From contig JAJDEW010000033.1 in the NCBI GenBank assembly GCA_029259595.1, forward strand, positions 1-54,776: DNA of 54,776 nucleotides. The letters are read 5' to 3'. Positions within the stretch are counted from its first letter, which is position 1; the number at the start of each line of letters is the position of its first letter. This DNA is from Planctomycetota bacterium (lineage in GTDB: Bacteria > Planctomycetota > UBA1135 > GCA-002686595). Made by a program: the position numbers and the translations under genes. The notes under the pieces are model-generated. The model did no database searches and was not told the origin of the DNA. It saw nothing but the letters and a program-made list of their open reading frames with translations. This document shows positions 25,357 to 34,159 of this stretch, piece by piece.

Positions 25357-26198
25357 GGGCGCACCTCGAGCCGAGCTCCGTCCGTGACGAGTCCGGCGGC
25401 GATCGCGCGCTCCGAGAGCAGGTCGAGCGCCGCCGTCCCCGTCGGGCCGAGCGCGCGCGTCCATTCGGTCACGTACAGCTCGACGTGCTTCCACAGCACC
25501 CGCTCGTCGTGCTCCTGGGCGTGGCGGCGCATGCTCTCGAGCGCACGTTCGGGGTGCGCGCGCGCGTAGGCCAGCGAGCGCGCGAGCGCTTCGTCGACCG
25601 CCGCCGCGAGGTCGGGACCGAGCGTGCGGCGCGCGAGGATGCCGCCCAAGGGCAGCGGCAGTGGCGTCTCATGCGCCCAGCGCTCGCCCAGGTCCTCGAC
25701 GAGGCGCAGGCCGTGCTCGGCGTAGGTGAAGCGGCCCTCGTGGATGCAGACGCCGCGCTCGGCCTCGCCCCGGGCCAGGGCCGGCAGGATGTCCGAGAAC
25801 ACGCGCTCCTCGAGCTCGACCGGTTCGGGATGGAAAAGCCGCCACAAGAGCGACGCCGTGGTCCAGCGTCCGGGCGTGAGCACGCGTGGACGCTCGCGCG
25901 GACCGCGCACGCGCTCGACCCCCGGCGGCGGCGCCAGGACCACGGGACCGACGCCGTGCCCGAGGGCTGAACCGGTCCGCAACACGACGGTCGTCGTGCT
26001 GAGGGCGAGCGCCGCGTGGAAGCTCGCCTTGGCCACGTCGAAGGCGCCCTGGAACAGGGCCTCGTTGAGGGCTTCGACGTCGAGCAGCTCGATGTCGAAG
26101 GCGAGACCCTCGACCTCGACCTCACCGCTCAAGAGCCCGTGGAAGAGGAAGGTGTCGTTCGGGCACGTCGAGATCCCGAGCTTGAGGCGATGCGTCAC
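25353..26198 (-). CDS. mqnD: 1,4-dihydroxy-6-naphthoate synthase (futalosine pathway)
   Basis: A 281-residue MqnA/MqnD-type protein with a periplasmic-binding-protein-like fold. The N-terminal LGISTCPNDTFLFHGLLSG is the MqnD signature (usually SxCPNDTF). FDVAKASFHAAL, GSALGHGVGPVVLA and VCIHEGRFTYAEHGLRLVEDLG follow, then ALARSLAYARAHPERAL near the C-terminus. It converts cyclic de-hypoxanthine futalosine to 1,4-dihydroxy-6-naphthoate in menaquinone biosynthesis. Its GTG start overlaps the stop of mqnB, and its stop overlaps the DUF952 start. The other pathway genes (mqnA, mqnC, mqnE) are not in the window. Confidence 0.93.
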   Translation of the reverse strand: MTHRLKLGISTCPNDTFLFHGLLSGEVEVEGLAFDIELLDVEALNEALFQGAFDVAKASFHAALALSTTTVVLRTGSALGHGVGPVVLAPPPGVERVRGPRERPRVLTPGRWTTASLLWRLFHPEPVELEERVFSDILPALARGEAERGVCIHEGRFTYAEHGLRLVEDLGERWAHETPLPLPLGGILARRTLGPDLAAAVDEALARSLAYARAHPERALESMRRHAQEHDERVLWKHVELYVTEWTRALGPTGTAALDLLSERAIAAGLVTDGARLEVRP

Positions 26199-26989
26199 GG
26201 GCCTTCGTCCTCCAGGAGCTCGAACAGCCGTGTGCGTGCTGCGGCGAGCGCCGCCGTGATGCGCCAGCGCGACGAGTCGCGGTCGCCGACGACGTTCGAG
26301 ATGCCGCGGACGACGCTCACCGGCACTGCGGCGAGCGTCGCCGCCAGGGCGACCCCGAAGGCTTCCATGTCCTCGGCCAGCGCGTCCGGATGTCGCCCGC
26401 GGCGGACCGCGGCTTCTTCCGGGCTGGCGGACGCGGCGCAGGTCGTGAGCAAGAGCGGCAGCACGGGCGCCGCGGGACGCTCCTCGCGCGGCAGACCGTC
26501 GAGCTCGAGCGTATCGCCGATCGCGGGCACACAGAGCCCGGCACTCGCGGCGCGCGGAAACTGCGGAAAGCCGAGCGCCGGCGGACCGCGAAAAGCGACA
26601 CCCTGGCCGACGCCGACCCCATCGAGCGCCACCCGCGCGAAGGTGGTGGCGGTCCCGACCGCGAGCCGTTCGGGTTCGAAGGTGCCGGCGATCCCGACCA
26701 GGACGACACGCGCCGGCCGCAGGCGCTCGATCCAGACGGCCGCGCGGGCCGCCGCGGCGATCGGCCCGAAGCCGGCCAGCTCGACCGTGAGGTCCGCCCG
26801 CGCCAGGCCACCCTGGTCGGCCAGGCGCCGAAGCTCGAGCTCGGTGGGGACGAGCACGAGGGTCGTGGCCCCGGGAGGGGGAGGGGGCGTGGAGCTGGAG
26901 AGAACAGTCTGGGGACCGCCCTCAGGACGACCCTCTGGACGACCCGGAGACGCCCCCGCAGGACCAAGAGAACCCGCCCCGAGGCTCAT
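26195..26989 (-). CDS. mqnB: futalosine hydrolase
   Basis: A 264-residue nucleosidase of the MTA/SAH nucleosidase fold. Sequence marks: LVLVPTELELRRLADQGG, VELAGFGPIAAAARAAVWIE, VVLVGIAGTFEPERLAVG, AEDMEAFGVALAA with the ribose-binding Met-Glu pair, and VVRGISNVVGDRD. It splits futalosine (or aminodeoxyfutalosine) into the base and de-base futalosine before MqnC. Gene context (overlap with mqnD) decides in favour of MqnB over a general nucleosidase. The first 40 residues, up to the ATG at 26989, are Gly/Pro-rich and a later start is possible; the frame stays open upstream. Confidence 0.9.
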   Translation of the reverse strand: MSLGAGSLGPAGASPGRPEGRPEGGPQTVLSSSTPPPPPGATTLVLVPTELELRRLADQGGLARADLTVELAGFGPIAAAARAAVWIERLRPARVVLVGIAGTFEPERLAVGTATTFARVALDGVGVGQGVAFRGPPALGFPQFPRAASAGLCVPAIGDTLELDGLPREERPAAPVLPLLLTTCAASASPEEAAVRRGRHPDALAEDMEAFGVALAATLAAVPVSVVRGISNVVGDRDSSRWRITAALAAARTRLFELLEDEGP

Positions 26990-27412
26990 CGTCCGGACTG
27001 GTCCGCATGCCTGGTGGACCCGGCGCCGGCCCCCGGCACCAAGTCTCTCGGGAAAGGTCGCAACCCCGGTTTCCGAGGCTCGTCCTCGGAGCGCGGGCCC
27101 TCCGCCGGCTCCGGGGGCTCGCAAGTCCGGCTCGGCCAACGACTCGGGGAACGGGGTGCCCCAGTCAAGCGGATCAGTTCAGATGACACGATGGCACGGT
27201 AGCGGATCGGGCGCGTGAGGCCAGTCGCAGGTCTGTGGACCTTGCTGTGGGTGACGTTCCCGTAAGGGCCGGGCCGGACCCCTCGACGCCGGTCTGTCGG
27301 CCAGCGGGCAGGATGCTAACCTCGGCCCTCGGGTCTCATGCCCCGGCCTTCGCCCCGCTCACCACCCTGGCCCACGCCTCGTGGCCCCGTGCCGAACCTC
27401 AGGGACGTTCGA

Positions 27413-29320
27413 ATGACGCGCACCTCTTTGCAGCTCGCTTCCGCCCTTCTGCTCATGGCCCTCGCGCCCCCCGGGCAGGCTCTCCAAGACGGGCAGGTGC
27501 TCGAGGTCGAGAGCGGGGTCGGCGTGCCGACTCCAGGCTTGGTCCAGGGGGAGTCGCTCGCCCACGAGGAGGCAGTCGCCGCGCTGATCGAGCTCGGCCG
27601 TGAGGATCCGCGCGTGATGGATCACCTCCTCTATCTGACCCGCTGGATCGGACCGCGGCTCACGGGCTCGACCGGACTGGATCGCGCCTCGCACTGGGCG
27701 CGGGAGCGCTTCGAGTCCTTCGGGCTCGAGGCGTGGCTCGAGCCGTGGGGGGAAGAGGCGGTGGGCTTCGACCGCGGCGAGCAGATCGGGGGCATGGTGG
27801 CGCCGGACGTGATCCCGTACGCCTTCGGCTCGGACGCCTGGACGGCCGGCACGGCTGGACCGTTGCGCGCTCCAGCGGTGCTCGCGCCGTCGAGCCTGGA
27901 GGACTTCGATGAGCGGGTCGATTCCTTCGAGGGGGCCTGGGTCGTCGCCCTGCCGCGGGCGGACGCGCCGAAGGGGCGTGTACGGCGCGAGCTCGCGACG
28001 GCGCTCGAAGACGTCGCGCCTGCCGGCTACGTGCGCAATGCGGGCAAGCTCATCCTGACCGGCGGCCGCAACAACGTCACGGTCGATGCGCTGCCGGAGG
28101 TGCCGCGGCTCAAGCTGCTGGAAGCGCACTACGAAGACCTGGTCGTGCGGCTGCAGGCCGGCGAGGAGGTCGAGCTCGAGTTCGACCTCGACCACCGCTT
28201 CCGGCCGGGACCGATCCCCCAGTACAACGTCGTGGCCGACCTCGTCGGAACGGAGTTCCCCGACGAGTACGTCATCGTCGGCGGGCACCTCGATTCGTGG
28301 GACGGCGCTGAAGGTGCCCAGGACAACGGGACCGGCGTCTCGACGACGCTCGAGGCCGCGCGCCTCCTGGCGGCGGTCGGCGTGCAGCCGCGGCGCACGA
28401 TTCGTTTCATGTTGTGGGGGGGCGAAGAGCAGGGTCTGCTCGGCTCCAGCGCCTGGGTCGAAGCGCATGCCGCGGAGCTGGAGCGCATCAGCGCCGTCCT
28501 GGTCCACGACGGCGGCGGCAACTACCTGTCAGGCATCGCCGGACCGAAGGCCTTGGTCGCGGACCTGCACGCTGTCTTCGCGCCCGTGGTCGCGCTCGAT
28601 CTCGAGCTGCCGTTCGAAGTCCGGGAAAACGAAGGGCTCTCTCCACGCGGGGCGAGCGATCACTCGTCGTTCGTGGCGAAGGGTGTGCCGGGCTTCTTCT
28701 GGCGCCAGAGCGGCGAGCTCGACTACAACCACATCCACCACACGCAACACGATCACTACGAGGCGGCCCGGGCGGACTATCAGGAACACTCCGCGCTGGT
28801 CGTGGCGATCGGTGCACTCGGGCTCGCGAATCTCGATCACCTCCTGGATCGCACCGATCTCATGAATCCCAACGCCCGCGGGCGACGGGATCCGAAGCGG
28901 CGCCTGATGGGAGTCTTCCTCGACGACACCGAAGTGACTTCTGTGATGGGGGGCGGCTTGGCGGAACAGGCCGGCTGGCAGGAGGGCGACGTGATCCTCT
29001 CGATCGACGGCGTCGAGATCGCCGAGCGCGGCGACATCAACGACGTCCTGCAAGCCGGCGGGCCGAAGAAGGTCGTTCGCTTGCAGCGCGGCGAGACCGT
29101 CGTCGAATCCGTGCTCGACTACACCGGCACACCGAGCCAGCTGGCCCGCGACGAGGAAGCGGCCAAGCTCGCCCAGGAAGCGGCGGCCGCGGGCGAGACG
29201 ACCGCCGGAGCTTCGGATCCGACGGGCGCCCCCGCCGCGGGCGAGGCCGGTGAGGGGGCCGACAAGGGGACCGAAGCGGCACCTGAAGAGGCCGAGACTC
29301 CCGCCGGCGGCCGCCGCTAG
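27413..29320 (+). CDS. exported M28-family metallopeptidase with PDZ domain
   Basis: A 635-residue protein with a signal peptide (LQLASALLLMALAPPGQALQ). A PA-like insert (about 140-250) precedes an M28 zinc aminopeptidase core: VIVGGHLDSWDGAEGAQDNG with His and Asp ligands, MLWGGEEQGLLGS with the catalytic Glu pair, SDHSSFVAKGVPGFFW and YNHIHHTQHDHYEA. A C-terminal PDZ domain follows (AEQAGWQEGDVILSIDG, then DINDVLQAGGPKKVVRLQRG), with an Ala/Glu/Gly-rich tail. Likely a periplasmic or outer-surface aminopeptidase. The start is the ATG giving the signal peptide. In the 423-bp upstream gap I see CTGTCG and TAACCT 17 bp apart (about 27293-27321) as a weak promoter, and nothing else. Confidence 0.9.
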   Translation: MTRTSLQLASALLLMALAPPGQALQDGQVLEVESGVGVPTPGLVQGESLAHEEAVAALIELGREDPRVMDHLLYLTRWIGPRLTGSTGLDRASHWARERFESFGLEAWLEPWGEEAVGFDRGEQIGGMVAPDVIPYAFGSDAWTAGTAGPLRAPAVLAPSSLEDFDERVDSFEGAWVVALPRADAPKGRVRRELATALEDVAPAGYVRNAGKLILTGGRNNVTVDALPEVPRLKLLEAHYEDLVVRLQAGEEVELEFDLDHRFRPGPIPQYNVVADLVGTEFPDEYVIVGGHLDSWDGAEGAQDNGTGVSTTLEAARLLAAVGVQPRRTIRFMLWGGEEQGLLGSSAWVEAHAAELERISAVLVHDGGGNYLSGIAGPKALVADLHAVFAPVVALDLELPFEVRENEGLSPRGASDHSSFVAKGVPGFFWRQSGELDYNHIHHTQHDHYEAARADYQEHSALVVAIGALGLANLDHLLDRTDLMNPNARGRRDPKRRLMGVFLDDTEVTSVMGGGLAEQAGWQEGDVILSIDGVEIAERGDINDVLQAGGPKKVVRLQRGETVVESVLDYTGTPSQLARDEEAAKLAQEAAAAGETTAGASDPTGAPAAGEAGEGADKGTEAAPEEAETPAGGRR

Positions 29321-29328
29321 GCCGAGCG

Positions 29329-31038
29329 ATGTCCGCCTTTCCCCGCTTCGACGGGGCGCCGTCGGAACCGGAGCGCATCCTGGCCGAGCGCTTCGGCCAC
29401 GCGCGCTTCCAACCGCGCCAACGCGAGGCCGTCGACGCCGTGCTCGCCGGGCGCGACGTGCTCGTCACGATGCCGACGGGCGCCGGCAAGTCGCTCGTCT
29501 ATCAGCTTCCGGCGCTGTTGCTCGACGGAATGACGCTGGTCGTGAGTCCGCTAATCGCGCTGATGAAGGACCAGGTCGACGCGCTGCGCGCCAAGGGCAT
29601 CCGGGCCTCGTTCGTGAACTCGTCGCTGGAGGGGCGCGAGCGGAGGCGGCGGCTCGAGGCCGCGGTCGACGGTGCCTACGATCTCCTGTTCGTGACGCCC
29701 GAGCGCTTCCGCAGCCCGGCCTTCCGCGAGCGGCTCGACAGGCTTTCGATCTCGCGCCTCGCGGTCGACGAGGCACACTGCATCAGCGAATGGGGTCAGG
29801 ACTTCCGGCCCGACTACTGGAAACTCGGGGAGTATCGCGGCTTGCTCGGGAACCCGCCGACGGTCGCCTTGACGGCGACGGCGACGCCGCGCGTGGCCGA
29901 CGACATCGTGCGCGCGCTGGGGCTCCGCGACCCGTTCGTCGTCCGCACCGGAATCGAACGTCCCAACCTCTTCCTGGGCTGCACCGAGGTCGAGAGCCCG
30001 GAGGAGAAGCGCGCGCTGCTCGTCGACCGCATCCGCCGTGTCGACGGCGCCGGCATCGTCTACTCGACGCTGATCCGCGACCTGGAAGCCCTGCACGACG
30101 ACCTGAAGCGCGACGGGATTCGAAGCCTCGTCTACCACGGCAAGCTTTCGGCTCGCGAACGGCGCGAGATGCAGGAGCGCTTCATGGGCTCCGAACGCGA
30201 AGTGGTGTTGGCGACGAACGCCTTCGGCATGGGAGTCGACAAGGCCGACATCCGCTTCGTCCTGCACGCGCAGATTCCGCGCACGCTCGAGGCCTGGACC
30301 CAGGAGGTCGGCCGCGCCGGTCGCGACGGCGAGCCGTCCTTGTGCGAACTGCTCTACTTCAACGAAGACGTCGCCATCCAGCAGAACTTCGTCGGCTGGG
30401 CGAACCCTACGCGCGAGTACCTGCTCGGCGTCTACGAGACGCTGCGCGGCTGGGGCGAGCGGCTGCAGGCCAAGGACCTCGACGACCTGCGCGACGAGCT
30501 CCTGATCAAGAACCGCGCCGACAACCGCGTCTCGATCTCGCTCAAGTGGCTCGAAGTGCTCGGCGTGACACAGGGCTCGTTCGAAACCCACGACCTCGAG
30601 CTCGCGCGCCCGCTCGATCCGAACGAACTGCCCGTCTTCGTCGGCACCGAGGAGAAGCACCGCTCCGACCTCGAAGCCCTCTTCGGCATGATGCAGTTCG
30701 CGAAGGAGACCGCCGTCTGCCGCCGCATCCAGCTCGAACGCCACTTCGGGCTGACCGAATCCCCCGGCGACTGCGGCGCCTGCGACGTCTGCACACGCCT
30801 CGCGCCCTGGCTCGCGACCCACACGACCGAGCGCACCCGCCAAGCCGAGGCCCCCGTCCGCACGGAAGGCGAATTCCGCCGCGGCGACTGGGTCAAGATC
30901 GACGGCCGCCACCTCGGCCACGTCGTCAGCGTCGAAGGCGAAGGCCAGCGCGTGCGCCTGGTCGTCGAGAGCGCCGGCGACTTCCGCCGCCGCACCGTCG
31001 ACCCCCGCAAGAAGCGCGTCGAACACCTCGAGGCCTGA
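29329..31038 (+). CDS. RecQ-type ATP-dependent DNA helicase
   Basis: A 569-residue SF2 helicase. The RecQ core has QPRQREAVDAVLAGRDVLV, Walker A MPTGAGKS, VVSPLIALMKDQV, DEAH in LAVDEAHCISEWGQDFRPDY (with the RecQ aromatic-rich loop), ALTATATPRV, and motif VI in TQEVGRAGRDG. A zinc-binding region follows (CRRIQLERHFG, then GDCGACDVC). In place of the winged-helix plus HRDC tail there is a shorter end with a KOW/SH3-like stretch (RRGDWVKIDGRHLGHVVSVEGE). Expected role: 3'-5' DNA unwinding in repair and recombination. It begins 8 bp after the M28 peptidase stop and could be co-transcribed with it. Confidence 0.93.
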   Translation: MSAFPRFDGAPSEPERILAERFGHARFQPRQREAVDAVLAGRDVLVTMPTGAGKSLVYQLPALLLDGMTLVVSPLIALMKDQVDALRAKGIRASFVNSSLEGRERRRRLEAAVDGAYDLLFVTPERFRSPAFRERLDRLSISRLAVDEAHCISEWGQDFRPDYWKLGEYRGLLGNPPTVALTATATPRVADDIVRALGLRDPFVVRTGIERPNLFLGCTEVESPEEKRALLVDRIRRVDGAGIVYSTLIRDLEALHDDLKRDGIRSLVYHGKLSARERREMQERFMGSEREVVLATNAFGMGVDKADIRFVLHAQIPRTLEAWTQEVGRAGRDGEPSLCELLYFNEDVAIQQNFVGWANPTREYLLGVYETLRGWGERLQAKDLDDLRDELLIKNRADNRVSISLKWLEVLGVTQGSFETHDLELARPLDPNELPVFVGTEEKHRSDLEALFGMMQFAKETAVCRRIQLERHFGLTESPGDCGACDVCTRLAPWLATHTTERTRQAEAPVRTEGEFRRGDWVKIDGRHLGHVVSVEGEGQRVRLVVESAGDFRRRTVDPRKKRVEHLEA

Positions 31039-31044
31039 ACGGTG

Positions 31045-31078
31045 CGCCTCGCCCGGCAACCGGGCCAGGCTCGAGGCG
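31045..31078 (+). terminator. possible terminator hairpin after recQ-like gene
   Basis: An outer stem CGCCTCG/CGAGGCG encloses an inner hairpin CCCGG-CAA-CCGGG, just after the helicase stop. A short TTTT lies about 13 nt further on (31091-31094), too far for a classical intrinsic terminator, so the call is tentative. Confidence 0.35.
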
Positions 31079-31141
31079 GGACAGCGCGACTTTTCTCGAA
31101 ACGGACCGCACAAACGCGGCTCGTCGGAAGTCGAAGATGCG

Positions 31142-32662
31142 ATGCCGGCCGAACCTCCCTGGACGAACGAGAGGCTCGACGAACTGAACAGGTCCCTGCT
31201 GAGATCTGCGAGCTTCGAGCTGCGGGATCCGCAGCATGCGGAGGATGCGGTGCAGGAGGTTTGCGTCATCCTGCTCGAAAGGGACCGGGACGTGGAGAAC
31301 CTGTTGGCCTTGTCTCGAGGCATTCTCCGCAACGTCTGCCGGCAGGTCGGCGAGCGTGTTCGTCGGGACAAGGCGTTCATGAAGCCGCTCGTCGACGACC
31401 CCGAGGTCTTGCCGAGTGACGACGACGTACGCAGCTTGGGCGTTCGTCTGCGGGAGCTCATCGGTGCGCTCGAGGAGCCTCATCGGGAGGTTCTGTCCCT
31501 GGTCCTCGAGAACCGTTCCTCCGCCGAGATGGCCGCCCTCCTGGGAATCACGGAATCGGCCGTCCGCTCGCGCAAGGAACGCGCGGTGGCGAGGCTCGCC
31601 GACTTGGTCCGACGTGCGCCCGATCGGGAAGATCTGAGGGCGCGGATCGGTGCCTTCCTCGCCTTGGGTCGCCGGCGCGCTGCCACCTGGCGTTCCCTCG
31701 TCGTCGGGCGCACCCTGGTGGCCTCGCTCGTCCTCGCGCTGGTCACCGTCGGTGTCGTCGTCGTCGTGCAGCCTCCCCGGGCTGGCCTGCTCGCGTCTCC
31801 CGGACGGTGGACCGGGCTGGATGGCGCTTCTTCCGAAGAGCCGCATTCCATCGCACGCGCAAAGGCCGTGCGATCGGCTTTGCCCGTGGGCAATCAGCCC
31901 ACTGCTCCTGACCTGCGGAAGCTCCCCGCGGAATTCCAGGTGTCCGAACCAGCCGGTGCGACGAGCCAACGGCTCGGTTTCGGCGCGCCTGCTTTGATCC
32001 AGCCGGGGACCTGCGCCTTGGATCCCCCCGTTCCGGTCGGGGAGAGCGCTTGGAAGGCGGCGAATTTGCGCGACGACGTCTGCTTCTCCGAGCCGGGCAC
32101 CATCGAGGTCCTGGAAGGGGAAGCCCGTCTGGCCATGTTCGGTCGCGACAGCGGCAGACCCGGAGCGGAAGGGGACACGAGCGGGTATCTGGCCTTCTAC
32201 CACCAGGTTCGTGAGACGGATCACTTCCGCGTCGTCTGCGACATCTTCATCGAAGACGTGGAGGACCCAGTAGGGCGCCCCGTCGGGAAGCTCGACGTGA
32301 GGCGGGATCTCCTCTTTGGACCGGATGCCTTCGAGGCGATCCTGGAGGATCGCGTCGGCGCCGGTTGGCAGGCCACCAGCAACCAGGTCCTCGCGCTCTT
32401 GACTCCGGGAGGGGGATTGGAGCTTACGGACTACGTGCTCGAGCCAGGGCTCTGGCACACGGTCGAACTCGCGAGCACTCCGGAAGGCTCCGAGCTCTTC
32501 GCCTGGCCGGCGGATGGTGAACGGCCGAAGGAGTCCCTGATTTGCCGACTGTCCCTCGGGACGGCGGAGCACGTGCTCTTCATCGGCATCAACTACAAGT
32601 CCTTCGCTTATCGGGTGCGCGACGTTGTCTTCGAGGACCTGTCCCCCGGCGACGGCCGCTGA
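31142..32662 (+). CDS. ECF-type sigma factor fused to a membrane segment and an exported sensor-like domain
   Basis: A 506-residue protein. Residues about 10-165 are an ECF sigma factor: region 2 (DPQHAEDAVQEVCVILLERD), then region 4 (LEEPHREVLSLVLENRSSAE, then MAALLGITESAVRSRKERAV). A hydrophobic segment follows (about 188-208, LVASLVLALVTVGVVVVVQP), then an Ala/Pro linker and a C-terminal domain of about 250 residues (from SEPGTIEVLEGEARLAMFGR) that reads like a concanavalin/LamG-type beta sandwich (HFRVVCDIFIEDV; LEPGLWHTVELAS). Topology suggests cytoplasmic sigma and outer sensor in one chain, without a separate anti-sigma gene. The ligand is unknown. Base composition is a little lower in GC than its neighbours. 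Confidence 0.8.
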   Translation: MPAEPPWTNERLDELNRSLLRSASFELRDPQHAEDAVQEVCVILLERDRDVENLLALSRGILRNVCRQVGERVRRDKAFMKPLVDDPEVLPSDDDVRSLGVRLRELIGALEEPHREVLSLVLENRSSAEMAALLGITESAVRSRKERAVARLADLVRRAPDREDLRARIGAFLALGRRRAATWRSLVVGRTLVASLVLALVTVGVVVVVQPPRAGLLASPGRWTGLDGASSEEPHSIARAKAVRSALPVGNQPTAPDLRKLPAEFQVSEPAGATSQRLGFGAPALIQPGTCALDPPVPVGESAWKAANLRDDVCFSEPGTIEVLEGEARLAMFGRDSGRPGAEGDTSGYLAFYHQVRETDHFRVVCDIFIEDVEDPVGRPVGKLDVRRDLLFGPDAFEAILEDRVGAGWQATSNQVLALLTPGGGLELTDYVLEPGLWHTVELASTPEGSELFAWPADGERPKESLICRLSLGTAEHVLFIGINYKSFAYRVRDVVFEDLSPGDGR

Positions 32663-32876
32663 AAGATCCGTGATTCCCAGGGACGCTCGCCAGGGGAATC
32701 GGACAAGGGCTTTGAGCGCTGGGTGGGTCTTCGCGGCGGCCAGGAGTCCGCTGAGCCCGTACTCCGAATGCCAGGGCGCTGGTCTGTTCAGGACCTTCGA
32801 GTTCTGAACCAGACGCCACGTCGATGGACCGCCGTGTGGCGCCTGCTCAAGACTTGACCGAGGGGGAGAAGCTCGT

Positions 32877-32901
32877 CGGATCCGTGCGAGGGACGGGTCC
32901 G
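32877..32901. other. hairpin in the 457-bp gap after the sigma-factor fusion
   Basis: CGGATCCGT (32877-32885) can pair with ACGGGTCCG (32893-32901) as a 9-bp stem with one G-T pair and a 7-nt loop. It lies between two convergent transcription units and could act as a terminator, but no T run follows. Apart from this and the small frame at 32945-33079, I see nothing in 32663-33119. Confidence 0.3.
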
Positions 32902-32944
32902 GCGAGCACCTATCCCCGGGGCCCCTCGCTCTTCGTCGGTCCTC

Positions 32945-33079
32945 TCAGCGCTTCTCGAAGCGAAAGGCCAAGCGGCGGTCCCAGCGGTGATCCTCTTCGG
33001 TCTCGCGCGCTTCGCCAGCTGCTCGGCCCACGGCGCGGGCCTGCCACGCGAGCACGAGTTCGACATCGCGCGGGGTCAT
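32945..33079 (-). CDS. hypothetical small protein, 44 residues
   Basis: A short frame reading MTPRDVELVLAWQARAVGRA, then AGEARETEEDHRWDRRLAFR and FEKR. Codon choice is GC3-rich like the real genes around it, and composition is that of a soluble helical protein. It lies 40 bp downstream of the FAD subunit gene on the same strand, so it could be the last gene of that operon or a decayed remnant. I recognise no family. The same frame is open further upstream as a shadow of the FAD gene. Confidence 0.35.
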   Translation of the reverse strand: MTPRDVELVLAWQARAVGRAAGEARETEEDHRWDRRLAFRFEKR

Positions 33080-33119
33080 GGGCTCGGAGAAGCGCTGCGT
33101 ATGGCCCTTGGCGCCCGAC

Positions 33120-34148
33120 TCAGATGTGGTGGACCGGTCCGGATCCGGCTGCGGCTGCGAGCAGCGTGCGTCGGACGTAGACGGGTACCATCGCGTGGCG
33201 GTAGTCGGCGTCGCCGGGGACGTTGGCGAGCGGGCGGCACTGCTTGGCGGCCTGTGCGGCACAGGTCGCGACGGCGTCCTGGAAGGCGTCGCTTCCGAGC
33301 GTGACGCCGCGCAGGAGCTCCGCCATCTTCTTGAGGCGCACGGGGCGCGCTTGCAGGGCGACCGAGCACAGGTCGGCGTCCTGGATCGTGTCGTTCGCGT
33401 CGACGTCGAGGCGCACGGCCACGCCGAAGAGGGGGAAGTCGATCGAGCCGCGTTCGCGCAGCTTGCCGTAGGCGCCGAGGAGGCGCGTGCCGTCGTCGGC
33501 GCGGGGGGGGATGCGGACCTCGGTCAAGAGCTCGCCCCGGACCTTCTTGTTGTAGATCCCGTCGGGGTGCCAGAGGTCGTCGATCGGGACCTCGCGCGGT
33601 CCATCGGGGCCGTGGAAGACGAGCACCGCGCCGACCGTCATCAGGGCGGGAGCGGTGTCGTTGCTCGCGGCCGCGACGCACTTGCCACCGCCCTCTACGA
33701 CGTGGCAGAGCGTGCCGTCCTTCTTGAGGCAGAAACCCAGGGCCTGGCGCCAGAAGTGGGTCTGGTTGTACCACTGGCAGCGCGTGTCGAGCATGACGTT
33801 GCCGCCCAGCGTACCCATGCGCCGCAGCTGCGGGCCGGCGATCAGCGCGGCGGCCTGGGTCACGGCCAGGGCGCGCGCGCGCACGGGCTCCGAGGCGGCG
33901 ACGTCGTCGAGCGTCGTCATGGCCCCGATGCACACCGTGCCGTCGTCGCGCACGCACACGCCCCGGAGCTCGGCGATGCCTGCGAGCGACACGACCACGT
34001 CCGGTGTGAAGAGCTCGTGCTTCATGTTTGGCACGAGGTCCGTGCCGCCGGCGATGACCTGGGCATCGTCGCCGTGGCGGGCGAGCAACGCGACGGCTTC
34101 GGCGACGGTCGTGGGGTTCTCGAGCTCGAATTTCGGCAGGCGCAACAT
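33120..34148 (-). CDS. FAD-binding subunit of a 4-hydroxybenzoyl-CoA-reductase-like molybdenum enzyme
   Basis: A 342-residue FAD subunit of the xanthine-oxidase family: VIAGGTDLVPNMKHELFTP and AGPQLRRMGTLGGNVMLDTR are the FAD-binding loops. Between them and the C-terminal CO-dehydrogenase-flavoprotein domain lies an insert with Cys124, Cys140, Cys148 and Cys157 (RCQWYNQ, GFCLKK, TLCHVV, GKCVAA). The same 16-8-9 spacing is what I recall for the extra [4Fe-4S] cluster of HcrB, the beta subunit of 4-hydroxybenzoyl-CoA reductase; ordinary xanthine or CO dehydrogenases lack it. Third gene of the operon, 11 bp after the Mo subunit. The true substrate is not known. Confidence 0.88.
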   Translation of the reverse strand: MLRLPKFELENPTTVAEAVALLARHGDDAQVIAGGTDLVPNMKHELFTPDVVVSLAGIAELRGVCVRDDGTVCIGAMTTLDDVAASEPVRARALAVTQAAALIAGPQLRRMGTLGGNVMLDTRCQWYNQTHFWRQALGFCLKKDGTLCHVVEGGGKCVAAASNDTAPALMTVGAVLVFHGPDGPREVPIDDLWHPDGIYNKKVRGELLTEVRIPPRADDGTRLLGAYGKLRERGSIDFPLFGVAVRLDVDANDTIQDADLCSVALQARPVRLKKMAELLRGVTLGSDAFQDAVATCAAQAAKQCRPLANVPGDADYRHAMVPVYVRRTLLAAAAGSGPVHHI

Positions 34149-34159
34149 CGCGGTTCGGT

